From NCBI GenBank assembly GCA_003501365.1, contig DNPP01000152.1, positions 2,109-8,951 on the forward strand: a stretch of 6,843 bases of DNA, written 5' to 3'. Origin of the DNA: Bacillota bacterium (GTDB taxonomy: Bacteria > Bacillota > UBA4882 > UBA8346). Numbering within the stretch: the stretch's first letter is position 1; every line of letters begins with the position of its first letter. Both the position numbers and the translations under genes were made by a program. The notes below the pieces were generated by a model, which worked only from the letters and a program-made list of their open reading frames with translations, was not told the DNA's origin and searched no databases. Below are positions 1-6,578 of this stretch, piece after piece.

Positions 1-251
1 AAATTGAATAAATCGCAAGTATAAAACATCAATATTAACTAATAATTTATAATCAGGTCAAGTGAGTAAAATACCTTATTGAATATTTATTCATTGAAAT
101 TGTTTTTCATGGTAGTAAATTTAGTTCCATACTTCACTCCCAATATCCTGCCCTTGATGGGGAATTTTATGGCAAAAGCCATTCGCAGAAACATATAGAA
201 TACGGCTTGCTTTTTTGAACTCCAAAACATATGCAGGGTTTTCAGATACAT
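1..251. other. AT-rich non-coding stretch, no gene recognised
   Basis: This stretch lies downstream of the bmp terminator. I find no convincing coding region, RNA gene or promoter. Two short minus-strand open frames can be read here (54 and 66 codons). Neither has a ribosome binding site, and neither translation is recognisable. The base composition is strongly AT-rich, as expected for intergenic DNA. Confidence 0.5.
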
Positions 252-296
252 AAAAAAAGGGTTGTCCTAAAAGTAATTTTGAGACAGACCCTTTTT
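252..296 (-). terminator. Hairpin terminator downstream of the bmp gene
   Basis: A near-perfect inverted repeat pairs 254-266 with 283-296 (AAAAAGGGT and TGTC arms, one bulged base at 287). It then continues with AAAA/TTTT around a GTAA loop at 273-276. Read on the minus strand it ends in a run of seven T (252-258), so it fits a rho-independent terminator about 100 nt after the bmp stop. Read on the plus strand it also ends in five T, so it may work in both directions. The arm sequence resembles the ends of some insertion sequences, so it may be a domesticated mobile-element relic. Confidence 0.7.
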
Positions 297-396
297 CGTT
301 TACAATAATATGATTGACCATGCGTTTGAATATCTTTTTAAGAAAATATATTCATTATCAACATATAAAATGCCTTACCTATGATAAAAGATCGGT

Positions 397-1497
397 TTAT
401 TTCGGAATCGTTCCCTCAACGCCTTGAACAAACCAGTCAAATTCAAACATTTTTTCATCGGTCATTTTCTGTCCCGCTTTTACTCGTATTTGACCGTTCT
501 GGTCTTTGATGGGCCCTTTAAACACTGCCCAGTCGTCCTTCAAGAGAATTTTCCTTTTTTGGTCCACCAATTGTTTAATATCATCACTGACCATAGGACC
601 ATAGGGCCCGATATCAATAATCCCATCCGATATTCCGCCCCAGTATTGTTCGGATTTCCACTTGCCTTTCATCACATCTTTAACGGTTTTTACATAATAG
701 GAGCCCCAATTCCAGACTCCGCCGGTGAGGATTGCTTTCGGAGCAAAAAAACGCATATCGCTGTTAAAGGAAAGACCGTAGATGCCGCTTTCTTGCGCAG
801 CTTGCATACATGCCGGACTGCTTACTTCCATGGTAAGAACATCAGCCCCAACATTGATTAAACTTTTGGCTGCGGCTTTTTCGACAGCCGGATCATACCA
901 AGTGTTGGTCCAAACCACCTTCACCTTTGCTTTTGGGTTCACAGCTTGAGCCCCTAGTTCAAATGCGTTAATCATCCTGACAACTTTCGGTATTGGAAAA
1001 GCGGCTACAAAACCAAGAATATTGCTTTTAGTATACTTTCCAGCAACCAGTCCTGCTAAATAACGGCCCTCATAATCTCTTCCAAAATAAGTACCCACAT
1101 TCTTAGCGGTTTTATATCCGCCGCAATGCAAAAAAACAACCTTCGGATATTTAGCGGCTACTTTGCACACATAATCCATATAGCCATAGCTTGTGGCAAA
1201 TATTACCTTATTACCCTTTTCAGCTAGTTCGGTTAAAATTCTTTCACAATCAGCGCTTTCCGGGATGGATTCCACAAATGTAGTTGTTACATTGGGAAGC
1301 GCTTTCTCCAAAAACTTACGTCCTTGTTCATGGGCATAATCCCAACCCATATCACCAACCGCGCCCTGATATACAAAAGCAACCTTCAATTTACTATCGG
1401 CAGCTAATAAATTTTGCCCCCGAAAACCTAAACCCAAGACAATAAGTACAGAAAGCAAACAACCTACCAGCAGGATACGTTTCATCAAATTTTGCAA
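397..1497 (-). CDS. Bmp-family ABC transporter substrate-binding protein (probable purine/nucleoside binding)
   Basis: This is an exported solute-binding protein of the basic membrane protein family (Bmp, PF02608; relatives include PnrA/TmpC and BmpA). Family members bind purine nucleosides or related ligands for an ABC importer. I chose the TTG start at 1497 because GGAGG (1505-1509) lies 7 nt upstream. ATG at 1485 would be 19 nt away, and ATG at 1572 adds an unlikely leader. The product is 366 residues. Residues 1-33 form a signal peptide: MQNLMKR, a hydrophobic core, then LLAA before Asp34. The early Cys13 in LVGC looks like a lipobox but its hydrophobic core is too short, so anchoring is uncertain. 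The mature protein has the family opening VAFVYQG...DMGWDYAHEQGR, then GRDYEGRYLAGL, GADVLTM, SFNSDM, GGVWNWGSYY and a GPIKDQNG...FVQGVEGTIP tail. From memory this resembles Bmp proteins near guanine deaminase and xanthine dehydrogenase genes in rhizobia. No ATPase or permease gene is adjacent. The exact ligand is inferred. Confidence 0.9.
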   Translation of the reverse strand: MQNLMKRILLVGCLLSVLIVLGLGFRGQNLLAADSKLKVAFVYQGAVGDMGWDYAHEQGRKFLEKALPNVTTTFVESIPESADCERILTELAEKGNKVIFATSYGYMDYVCKVAAKYPKVVFLHCGGYKTAKNVGTYFGRDYEGRYLAGLVAGKYTKSNILGFVAAFPIPKVVRMINAFELGAQAVNPKAKVKVVWTNTWYDPAVEKAAAKSLINVGADVLTMEVSSPACMQAAQESGIYGLSFNSDMRFFAPKAILTGGVWNWGSYYVKTVKDVMKGKWKSEQYWGGISDGIIDIGPYGPMVSDDIKQLVDQKRKILLKDDWAVFKGPIKDQNGQIRVKAGQKMTDEKMFEFDWFVQGVEGTIPK

Positions 1498-1503
1498 AGT
1501 TTT

Positions 1504-1509
1504 ACCTCC
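1504..1509 (-). promoter_or_regulatory. Ribosome binding site that selects the TTG start of bmp
   Basis: The minus strand reads GGAGGT here, 7 nt before TTG (1495-1497) and 19 nt before the in-frame ATG (1483-1485). The spacing favours initiation at TTG, which adds four residues before MKR at the head of the signal peptide. Confidence 0.7.
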
Positions 1510-1654
1510 ATCACCGAAAATTAAAATTGGTTTTATTACAGCAGTTCTTAAAAAATGTTGTTGTTTGCTCACCCAATTGGTGAAAGCAAATGTGTGTAGA
1601 AAAAACAGGTTGGCTTTGAGTCTTTTTTGATTTTTAGTTTCTTTTAGTTGACTA

Positions 1655-1677
1655 TGATCATTTGATCAATTGATCAA
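1655..1677. promoter_or_regulatory. Triple TGATCA operator at the bmp transcription start
   Basis: The palindrome TGATCA occurs at 1655, 1663 and 1671, exactly 8 bp apart. The last two copies together form the 16-bp perfect palindrome TTGATCAATTGATCAA (1662-1677). The block begins 6 bp downstream of the predicted bmp -10 element, so a protein bound here would cover the transcription start and repress. The cognate regulator is not in the window as far as I can tell. The binding role is inferred from position and symmetry. Confidence 0.5.
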
Positions 1678-1682
1678 TTTTA

Positions 1683-1711
1683 ATTATACGTCTTTGTCAT
1701 GCTAAGGTCAA
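1683..1711 (-). promoter_or_regulatory. Promoter of the bmp gene
   Basis: On the minus strand TTGACC (1711-1706) and TATAAT (1688-1683) are separated by exactly 17 bp, a near-consensus housekeeping promoter. The predicted start is near 1676, giving an untranslated leader of about 180 nt before the TTG start. The operator-like block lies immediately downstream. Confidence 0.65.
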
Positions 1712-1840
1712 GTATATGTAATATATTACGTTTATATTGTTAGGTTTGAGGCGGCAACTTTGTTGGCAGTAGCTTTTTTGCCAAAAATTCATACCATTTT
1801 GTATGTATTATAAATTTAATTAATCATATACTGTTAATCT

Positions 1841-1869
1841 ATGAAATCCATATATCTTTATGATATAAT
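1841..1869 (+). promoter_or_regulatory. Probable promoter of the deaminase gene
   Basis: TATAAT at 1864-1869 is a perfect -10 hexamer, and ATGAAA at 1841-1846 is a 4-of-6 match to TTGACA at 17 bp. The predicted start is near 1876, about 75 nt before the TTG start codon. The AT-rich surroundings mean the -35 assignment is less certain than the -10. Confidence 0.5.
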
Positions 1870-1951
1870 GGTGTAAATTGTTTGTTATGCTATATTTTCA
1901 ATGAGTATAAAAACATTTTTTATATTATAGTTAATCTGAGGTGATTTTTCG

Positions 1952-2482
1952 TTGACAATTGAATCTACATCCGATTTATCAAGATTTGGGGGATTTAGTG
2001 AGGAAAAAGATCGATATTATATTGAAAAGGCCATTGAAGTCTCTCGTAAAGCCAGGGAAAGTGGGAATACACCTTTTGGGGCTATCTTGGTTGACCAAAA
2101 CGGCACTAATCTGATTGAACAAGGAAATATTGAAATCACTGAAAAAGATTGTACAGGCCATGCTGAAACCGCTTTAATGAGAAAAGCATCCAAACTGTTT
2201 AACAAGGAATTTCTATGGAACTGTACCCTGTACAGCACGGCTGAACCCTGCGCAATGTGTTCCGGTGCAATCTATTGGGGTAATGTCGGACGAGTAGTCT
2301 ATGGAATTAGTGAAAAAAGTATTCTTAGTTTAACCGGCAGTCATCCACAAAACCCAACTTTTAGCGTACCGTGTCGCGGTATTTTTGCGGGTGGACAAAA
2401 AAGTATCGTGGTAATCGGTCCGATTGCCGACCCCGAATTGGAAAAGAAAATAGTTGAAGTACATCGCGGATATTGGAATTGA
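1952..2482 (+). CDS. Zinc-dependent nucleoside/nucleobase deaminase (CDA superfamily)
   Basis: This 176-residue cytosolic enzyme is predicted to hydrolyse an exocyclic amino group of a nucleobase or nucleoside, releasing ammonia. The zinc site is visible: His70-Ala-Glu72 (GHAETALMRKA) supplies one ligand and the proton-shuttling Glu, and PCAMC (Pro99, Cys100, Cys103) supplies two Cys ligands. An N-terminal PFGAILV strand (41-47) and IYWGNVGRVVYG (107-118) also fit the CDA fold. The fold resembles B. subtilis GuaD (156 residues) and TadA-type proteins. The C-terminal part (SVPCRGIF, HRGYWN) differs from GuaD as I remember it, so guanine, another purine, cytosine or an analogue are all possible substrates. 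TTG at 1952 is the only sensible start, with GAGGTGA (1938-1944) 7 nt upstream and no ATG before residue 76. Divergence from the bmp gene suggests import followed by deamination of the same class of compound. TadA is unlikely given the long C-terminus and the context. Confidence 0.85.
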   Translation: MTIESTSDLSRFGGFSEEKDRYYIEKAIEVSRKARESGNTPFGAILVDQNGTNLIEQGNIEITEKDCTGHAETALMRKASKLFNKEFLWNCTLYSTAEPCAMCSGAIYWGNVGRVVYGISEKSILSLTGSHPQNPTFSVPCRGIFAGGQKSIVVIGPIADPELEKKIVEVHRGYWN

Positions 2483-2549
2483 AATAATTATCTCCGTCAA
2501 TATCATAAATCAGATAAAGTAAAAACAGACGCCATATTGTAAAAACATC

Positions 2550-2581
2550 GCGCAGCAAATCATTTTTTGCTGCGCTTTTTT
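2550..2581 (+). terminator. Rho-independent terminator of the deaminase gene
   Basis: A perfect 10-bp stem, GCGCAGCAAA (2550-2559) with TTTGCTGCGC (2566-2575), encloses a 6-nt loop and is followed by six T (2576-2581). It lies about 70 nt after the deaminase stop. On the minus strand the same stem is followed, after GATG, by five T, so it may also stop transcription coming from the mocR-alaA side and the pseudogene. Confidence 0.9.
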
Positions 2582-2673
2582 ATCATGAATATTTTTGCCA
2601 TAGAGAAACCGGGACACTGAGAAAAGAATATTTTCATTCTTTCTTCGATTGCTCCGCTGGCCGAGATGGATGA

Positions 2674-3671
2674 CTACTTAATCACGCCCAGAACAACCCG
2701 GACTTTCAATTTATCCCCTTTCGGGAGAATCAAATAACCTTCTTGGGGATTAAACCGTTCCCACCGCTTGCCGTTTAATTCCACTCCTTGTATAATTACG
2801 GCTGGATCTTCAATGATTTTAACATAGTGTTTGGTACCCTCTTTCAAACTTGAGAGCAGAAAATGCAACTCTGCGGTTTGGTGCCGGACATATAACTGAA
2901 GGTATAAATAATTCATCAGGGCATTTTCCATGGAATGATAAGCGGATTTATATAAATTTGCCTTATAATTACTACCGGCATCGGGTATCCCGGAATCTGA
3001 AACATAAGGATACACTTCTTTGTATTTATGGTCCACCATATATTGATCCCAAAAATAAGTGTTCTTCTGAAAATAGTCGAGGTAAAGCGGGTCTTTGGTG
3101 ATGTTATACATATTCAGCAGCATAAAACCGCCTTCGGTCTGGGTCCACCAGCATTTGAACCTTTCTTTGTCATTTCTGACGGGTTGATGAACATTTTTCG
3201 TAAAGTACCACCCATAATGCTGGCTGTCCCGGGCAGTTTTGAGTAGATTGGCTGATAAATTTTTTCAACATTCAAGTACTTTTCGTCCCCAGTCAATTGA
3301 TATAATCGCAACAATACCCAAGCCGTTTTTAGATTATGTCCGATATAAATCTGGTATTGATCTCCCAAGTAACTTGCAAGATAGTACCACATAAGCTACG
3401 CTAAAACCATAAATTAGCCAGGAGACCATCCGGGGGTATTTGAGCGGAATCGTACCGATGACGCCAGTGCGGTCAACATCCGTAAAATAACCGCCGTTCT
3501 TCTTATCCAGGGTATTCAACCAAAAAGGAATAATGCCTTCAAGGGCTTGATGCCGCCAATAATCCCCCCCGAGGTATTGCCCGTAGTCAATTTCGCTTTC
3601 AGCGCATTCGACCACAACAAGACTAACCAACAATACCCTACTACCATTAACCATCGTTTTTTAACAACCAT
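2674..3671 (-). pseudogene. Broken secreted AGE-family (N-acylglucosamine 2-epimerase-like) protein
   Basis: This is the remnant of a secreted (alpha/alpha)6-barrel protein of the AGE / cellobiose 2-epimerase family, which isomerises sugars. The original start is ATG at 3671, with AGGAGG (3685-3680) 8 nt upstream. It opens a signal peptide (MVVKKRWLMVVGYCWLVLLW, then SNALKA). Adding one base near 3600 joins this to EIDYGQYLGGDYWRHQ...IIPFW...GGYFTDVDR. At about 3391 the frame changes again, and KYPRMVSW lies only about 27 residues before IGHNLKTAWVLL; in the family this spacing is about 190, so roughly 160 residues are missing. A third frame change maps to an A6 run (3260-3265 on the plus strand). 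One extra A restores EKNLSANLLKTARDSQHYGW, then CWWTQTEGGF and AYHSMENAL, through to TAG at 2674. The conserved SR arginine reads SW (codon 3418-3420, CGG to TGG). The family call is confident, the precise sugar unknown, and loss of function nearly certain unless the assembly is wrong. Confidence 0.8.
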
Positions 3672-3797
3672 TTGCTCCGCCTCCTATTAAATGGATCAAA
3701 TTCCAATTTTATTTTACTTTCTTATTCTCCGCGGGTGAAGGTGGAACTTTTTTGGGTGCTTTATTCTTTATTCAAATCCTTTCCAGTACGGTTTGTG

Positions 3798-3825
3798 TAT
3801 ATAAAGTGCATTCTGAAAGGCTCAA
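3798..3825 (-). promoter_or_regulatory. Possible relic promoter of the AGE pseudogene
   Basis: On the minus strand TTGAGC (3825-3820) and TATATA (3803-3798) are 16 bp apart, about 120 nt before the pseudogene start, and overlap the end of alaA. Each hexamer matches consensus at 4 of 6 positions. I see no terminator between alaA and the pseudogene, so read-through transcription is equally possible. Confidence 0.25.
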
Positions 3826-5054
3826 ACCGCCATTTCCTTGTTTTGTCCGTATGACACCATAAATCTCTCAATTCGATCCAGCGCTTCCTTCAGTTGAGCC
3901 CTTTCCGGCAAAAATACAAACCGGAAATGATCGGGCTCCGGCCAGTTAAAACCGGTTCCCTGTACTAATAGCACCTTTTCTTGAATCAACAAATCATAAA
4001 TAAAGCGCTGATCATCCCGAACACCCAATCTTTTGATATCAACTTTAGGAAAAAGATAAAGGGCGGCTTTGGGCTTCACACAGGAAAGACCGGGTATGGA
4101 ATTCAACCTCTCCCAGGCATAGTCCCGCTGTTCCCGCAGCCGTCCCCCCGGCCCGGTCAGATCATAGATCGATTGTTGATTGGCGAGGGCCACACTAATT
4201 GCATATTGAGAAGGGGCGTTACTGCATAACCGCATCGAAGACAACATGGTGAGCCCCTCCAGATAATCGGATGCCATTGTCTTATTGCCGCTGATCACCA
4301 TCCATCCGGCCCGAAATCCGGCTATCCGGTGGGATTTCGACAGGCCATTCATGGTCACAAACAAAGTTTCATTGGATAAGGAAGCTGTTGAGACATGCTC
4401 CTCACCGTCATAAAGAATCCGGTCATAAATCTCATCGGTAAAGACAATCAAGTGATTGGCGACGGCTAAATCCACAATTCTTCGAAGAATCTCTCTGGGA
4501 TATACGGCCCCGGTCGGATTGTTGGGATTAATAATTACGATTCCTTTGGTTTTCGGTGAAATCTTCTTCTTAAGGTCCTGTAAGTCCGGATTCCAGTCGG
4601 AAAGTTCATCGCAACGATAATGCACCGCTGTGCCTCCCGCCAAGTTCACCGCAGCGGTCCATAACGGATAATCGGGCGAGGGGATCAGGATTTCATCGCC
4701 GTTATCCAGCAAACCCTGCATAGCGATCATAATCAACTCACTGACTCCATTTCCAATATACACATCATCTACTCCGGCAACGGGGATTCCTTTTTCCCGG
4801 CTAAACTTAAGAATAGCTTCCCGGGCCGACCGAATCCCTTTGGAATCAGTGTAACCGTGCGCGTGACATAGATTGCCTGTCATTGCCTGCAAAATTTCAG
4901 GGGGAACCTCAAAACCGAAGGTTGCCGGATTGCCGGTATGCAACTTGATGATCGACTGGCCGGCCTCTTCCATCCGTTTGGCCTCTTCGACAATCGGCCC
5001 CCGAATATCATAACAAACATGGTCCAGTTTGGTGGATTTCTTAAAAACTTTCAT
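3822..5054 (-). CDS. alaA: Glutamate-pyruvate aminotransferase AlaA
   Basis: This cytosolic PLP-dependent aminotransferase makes L-alanine from pyruvate and glutamate. The 410-residue protein matches E. coli AlaA (405 residues) closely along its whole length. Shared segments include KLDHVCYDIRGP, YIGNGVSELI, PDYPLWTAAV, VIINPNNPTGAVY, DEIYDRILYD, NGLSKSHRIAGFRAGWMV, GGRLREQR and EKVLLVQGTGFNWPEPDHFR. The visible catalytic residues of a fold-type I, class I/II aminotransferase are Asn179, Asp207 and Tyr210 around PLP, Lys240 as the Schiff-base lysine, Arg248 for phosphate and Arg378 for the substrate carboxylate. The start is ATG at 5054. An AAGGGA site overlaps the end of the upstream mocR gene, whose stop is only 5 nt away, so the two are almost certainly co-transcribed and may be translationally coupled. 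No terminator is seen directly downstream. Side activities on other 2-oxo acids are possible, but the identity is clear. Confidence 0.93.
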   Translation of the reverse strand: MKVFKKSTKLDHVCYDIRGPIVEEAKRMEEAGQSIIKLHTGNPATFGFEVPPEILQAMTGNLCHAHGYTDSKGIRSAREAILKFSREKGIPVAGVDDVYIGNGVSELIMIAMQGLLDNGDEILIPSPDYPLWTAAVNLAGGTAVHYRCDELSDWNPDLQDLKKKISPKTKGIVIINPNNPTGAVYPREILRRIVDLAVANHLIVFTDEIYDRILYDGEEHVSTASLSNETLFVTMNGLSKSHRIAGFRAGWMVISGNKTMASDYLEGLTMLSSMRLCSNAPSQYAISVALANQQSIYDLTGPGGRLREQRDYAWERLNSIPGLSCVKPKAALYLFPKVDIKRLGVRDDQRFIYDLLIQEKVLLVQGTGFNWPEPDHFRFVFLPERAQLKEALDRIERFMVSYGQNKEMAV

Positions 5055-5059
5055 GATTT

Positions 5060-6511
5060 CTATCCCTTCTTTATATCCTTAATCACTTCTCCGATAATTC
5101 GAAAACCCCGTTTCATCTCCTCTTGGGATACTCTGGAGATTCCCAGCCGGAAGGTGTTGGTCCCTCCCCCATCGGTATAAAAAATATCTCCCGGCATGAA
5201 AAGAACTCCCTTTTGATAACATTCAGCCAAAACCGCCCTGGCGCTAAGCCGTTCATCGAGTTCGATAAAAATATGCAATCCCCCTTCGCCCCAGATCCTC
5301 CGGCAAGGTATAAACTCCAAGGCAAGCTTGATGGCAGCCTGATGTTGCTCCCGGTAAACCTTTCTGGCTTTACGAAGATACTTTTCAAACGACCCGCTTT
5401 GCAAATACTCATAGAGAATGGCCTGATCCAAAAATGAGGTATGAATGTTCAAACTCCGCTTAACACTTTCCAAATAAGCGACCAGCTTAGAATCTGCCAT
5501 GATCCAGCCTAATCTAAGTCCCGGGAAAAGCACTTTGGAAAAACTCCCCAGATAGACAACTCCATTGCCGGACCCAGCCAAAGCCATTAATGGCGCCACA
5601 TGGGAACCGTAATACCGTAATTCTTCATTGAAACCATCCTCCACCACCGGTACCTGGTATTTCTCAAATATTTTCAAAACAGCCATCCGCTTTACCGGCG
5701 TCATGACCAACCCGGTGGGATTATGATAAGAGGGAATTAAAAAACCCAATTTAAATTGTTCCTTGGTAAGGCACTCCTCTAAAACCTCCAGGCTCATCCC
5801 GCTGGGCTCGACTGGAACTCCGCTAATCTGTAAACCGGCCAATCGCATGATCTTTAAGGCCGTGTTATGAGTCGGATTTTCACAGATAATCCGATCACCG
5901 GGTACTGTCAACGCTGATAGCAACAGATTAAAACCCTCCGTAAATCCATTGGTAATCAGCAGTTCCTTCCCGGAGGTGTTGACCCCTTTATTTTTCATAT
6001 ACCCCGTTAAATACTCCAGCAAATACTTGTAACCGCGGGCATATCCGTAATTCAGGAGCTTTTCACCCTCTTGAGACAACCGGTTCAAAACAGCCCTCTT
6101 GAAGTCTTCAATATCAAAAAGTTCGGGATTAGGAGCAATACTTTTAAACGAAAGCATTCCCTTCTCCCAGCGCAGTTCATTTTTCTCAATATCCAGCGCT
6201 ACTGCTTTTTGGGCAAACCCATTGACCCGGGTATTCCAGTCAACATTGGCTTTTTCTTGCCCTTTATGGACGGCAACTTCAGCCACAAAAACGCCCCGGC
6301 CTTTCAAAGTATGGATAAATCCATCGTCTTCCAGATATTGATAAGCCTGGACAATGGTATTCCGGCTCACTTTTAAAATAGCGGCCAGTTCTCGGGAAGC
6401 CGGCAAGCGCACGCCCGGCAACAAAATACCGGCAAGAATCAGTCCCTTGATATAATCCTTAATTTGCAGATATACCGCTCGGTTCTTTACCAGTTTACAA
6501 TCATTAAACAT
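5060..6511 (-). CDS. MocR-family transcriptional regulator (GntR wHTH plus aminotransferase-like domain)
   Basis: This 483-residue DNA-binding regulator joins an N-terminal GntR winged helix-turn-helix (about residues 8-76; LPASRELAAILKVSRNTIVQ, then LKGRGVFV) through a linker to a fold-type I aminotransferase-like domain (about 125-480). The PLP site is intact: Asn264 in SYHNPTG, Asp292 in VVEDGF, Lys326 in GSFSK and Arg455 in FRLGIS. It can therefore be expected to bind PLP and sense an amino acid or vitamin B6 compound, as known for PdxR, GabR and related MocR proteins. ATG at 6511 has GAGG 7 nt upstream. The length is typical of the family. The gene precedes alaA by 5 nt on the same strand, so the obvious targets are its own promoter and alaA. 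PdxR (activator of PLP synthesis) is an alternative identity, but no pdxST genes are nearby. The effector is inferred, not shown. Confidence 0.9.
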   Translation of the reverse strand: MFNDCKLVKNRAVYLQIKDYIKGLILAGILLPGVRLPASRELAAILKVSRNTIVQAYQYLEDDGFIHTLKGRGVFVAEVAVHKGQEKANVDWNTRVNGFAQKAVALDIEKNELRWEKGMLSFKSIAPNPELFDIEDFKRAVLNRLSQEGEKLLNYGYARGYKYLLEYLTGYMKNKGVNTSGKELLITNGFTEGFNLLLSALTVPGDRIICENPTHNTALKIMRLAGLQISGVPVEPSGMSLEVLEECLTKEQFKLGFLIPSYHNPTGLVMTPVKRMAVLKIFEKYQVPVVEDGFNEELRYYGSHVAPLMALAGSGNGVVYLGSFSKVLFPGLRLGWIMADSKLVAYLESVKRSLNIHTSFLDQAILYEYLQSGSFEKYLRKARKVYREQHQAAIKLALEFIPCRRIWGEGGLHIFIELDERLSARAVLAECYQKGVLFMPGDIFYTDGGGTNTFRLGISRVSQEEMKRGFRIIGEVIKDIKKG

Positions 6512-6541
6512 CGGGGTACCTCACAAGCTTATTTTGACATA

Positions 6542-6550
6542 ATTATACCA
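6542..6550 (-). promoter_or_regulatory. Extended -10 promoter of the mocR-alaA operon
   Basis: The minus strand reads TGGTATAAT (6550-6542), a perfect -10 hexamer with the extended TGn motif, about 30 nt before the mocR start codon. No good -35 hexamer sits at 16-18 bp, where the DNA is occupied by a hairpin. That is consistent with an extended -10 promoter or one that needs an activator. The short leader includes a GAGG ribosome binding site. Confidence 0.5.
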
Positions 6551-6552
6551 AT

Positions 6553-6578
6553 AAAAAAAGAACCACCGGAAGGTGATT
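6553..6578 (-). terminator. Short terminator-like hairpin upstream of mocR
   Basis: On the minus strand a 7-bp stem (6578-6572 with 6567-6561, one G-U pair) encloses the loop TTCC and is followed by TC and seven T (6559-6553). It would end transcription arriving from beyond 6579 and insulate the mocR promoter, which begins only a few bases later. The stem is short, so efficiency is uncertain. The inverted repeat could instead be a regulator site. Confidence 0.4.

Larger units (their letters stand above)
1498..1951. other. Divergent control region between bmp and the deaminase gene
   Basis: About 450 bp of AT-rich DNA separates the two divergent start codons. It contains a promoter for each gene, the triple TGATCA block (1655-1677), and two weaker inverted repeats: TTGGCA (1763-1768) with TGCCAA (1779-1784), and CATAC (1790-1794) with GTATG (1801-1805). 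I looked for a purine riboswitch core and a PurR box and saw neither. No small gene is evident. Confidence 0.55.

Noticed and set aside
87..251. 54-codon minus-strand open frame beginning just after the terminator
   Set aside because: There is a plausible amino-acid mix but no ribosome site (a T-run precedes the ATG) and no recognisable motif.
121..321. 66-codon minus-strand open frame
   Set aside because: It runs straight through the bmp terminator hairpin, has no ribosome binding site, and its translation is not recognisable.
424..861. 145-codon plus-strand open frame inside bmp
   Set aside because: It is a shadow of the bmp reading frame, with no independent start signals or recognisable motifs.
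1662..1677. FNR/CRP-type box
   Set aside because: TTGAT and ATCAA halves are present, but they are spaced by 6 bp instead of 4, and the pattern is better explained as 8-bp TGATCA repeats.
1801..1951. Purine riboswitch or PurR box in front of the deaminase
   Set aside because: I could not find the conserved riboswitch core loops or a PurR-box pair in the leader.
2361..2558. Minus-strand open frame across the deaminase end and terminator
   Set aside because: It is antisense to a well-supported gene, and it crosses the terminator stem.
2618..2646. AT-rich inverted repeat AAAGAAT / ATTCTTT after the pseudogene
   Set aside because: The stem is only 7 bp of weak pairs with no T-run. The stronger terminator at 2550-2581 already explains transcription ending there.
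3771..3824. In-frame continuation of 17 codons after the alaA TGA stop (read-through or selenocysteine)
   Set aside because: AlaA already reaches its usual length and conserved end before TGA. The extension has no homology I recognise and no stem-loop is evident.
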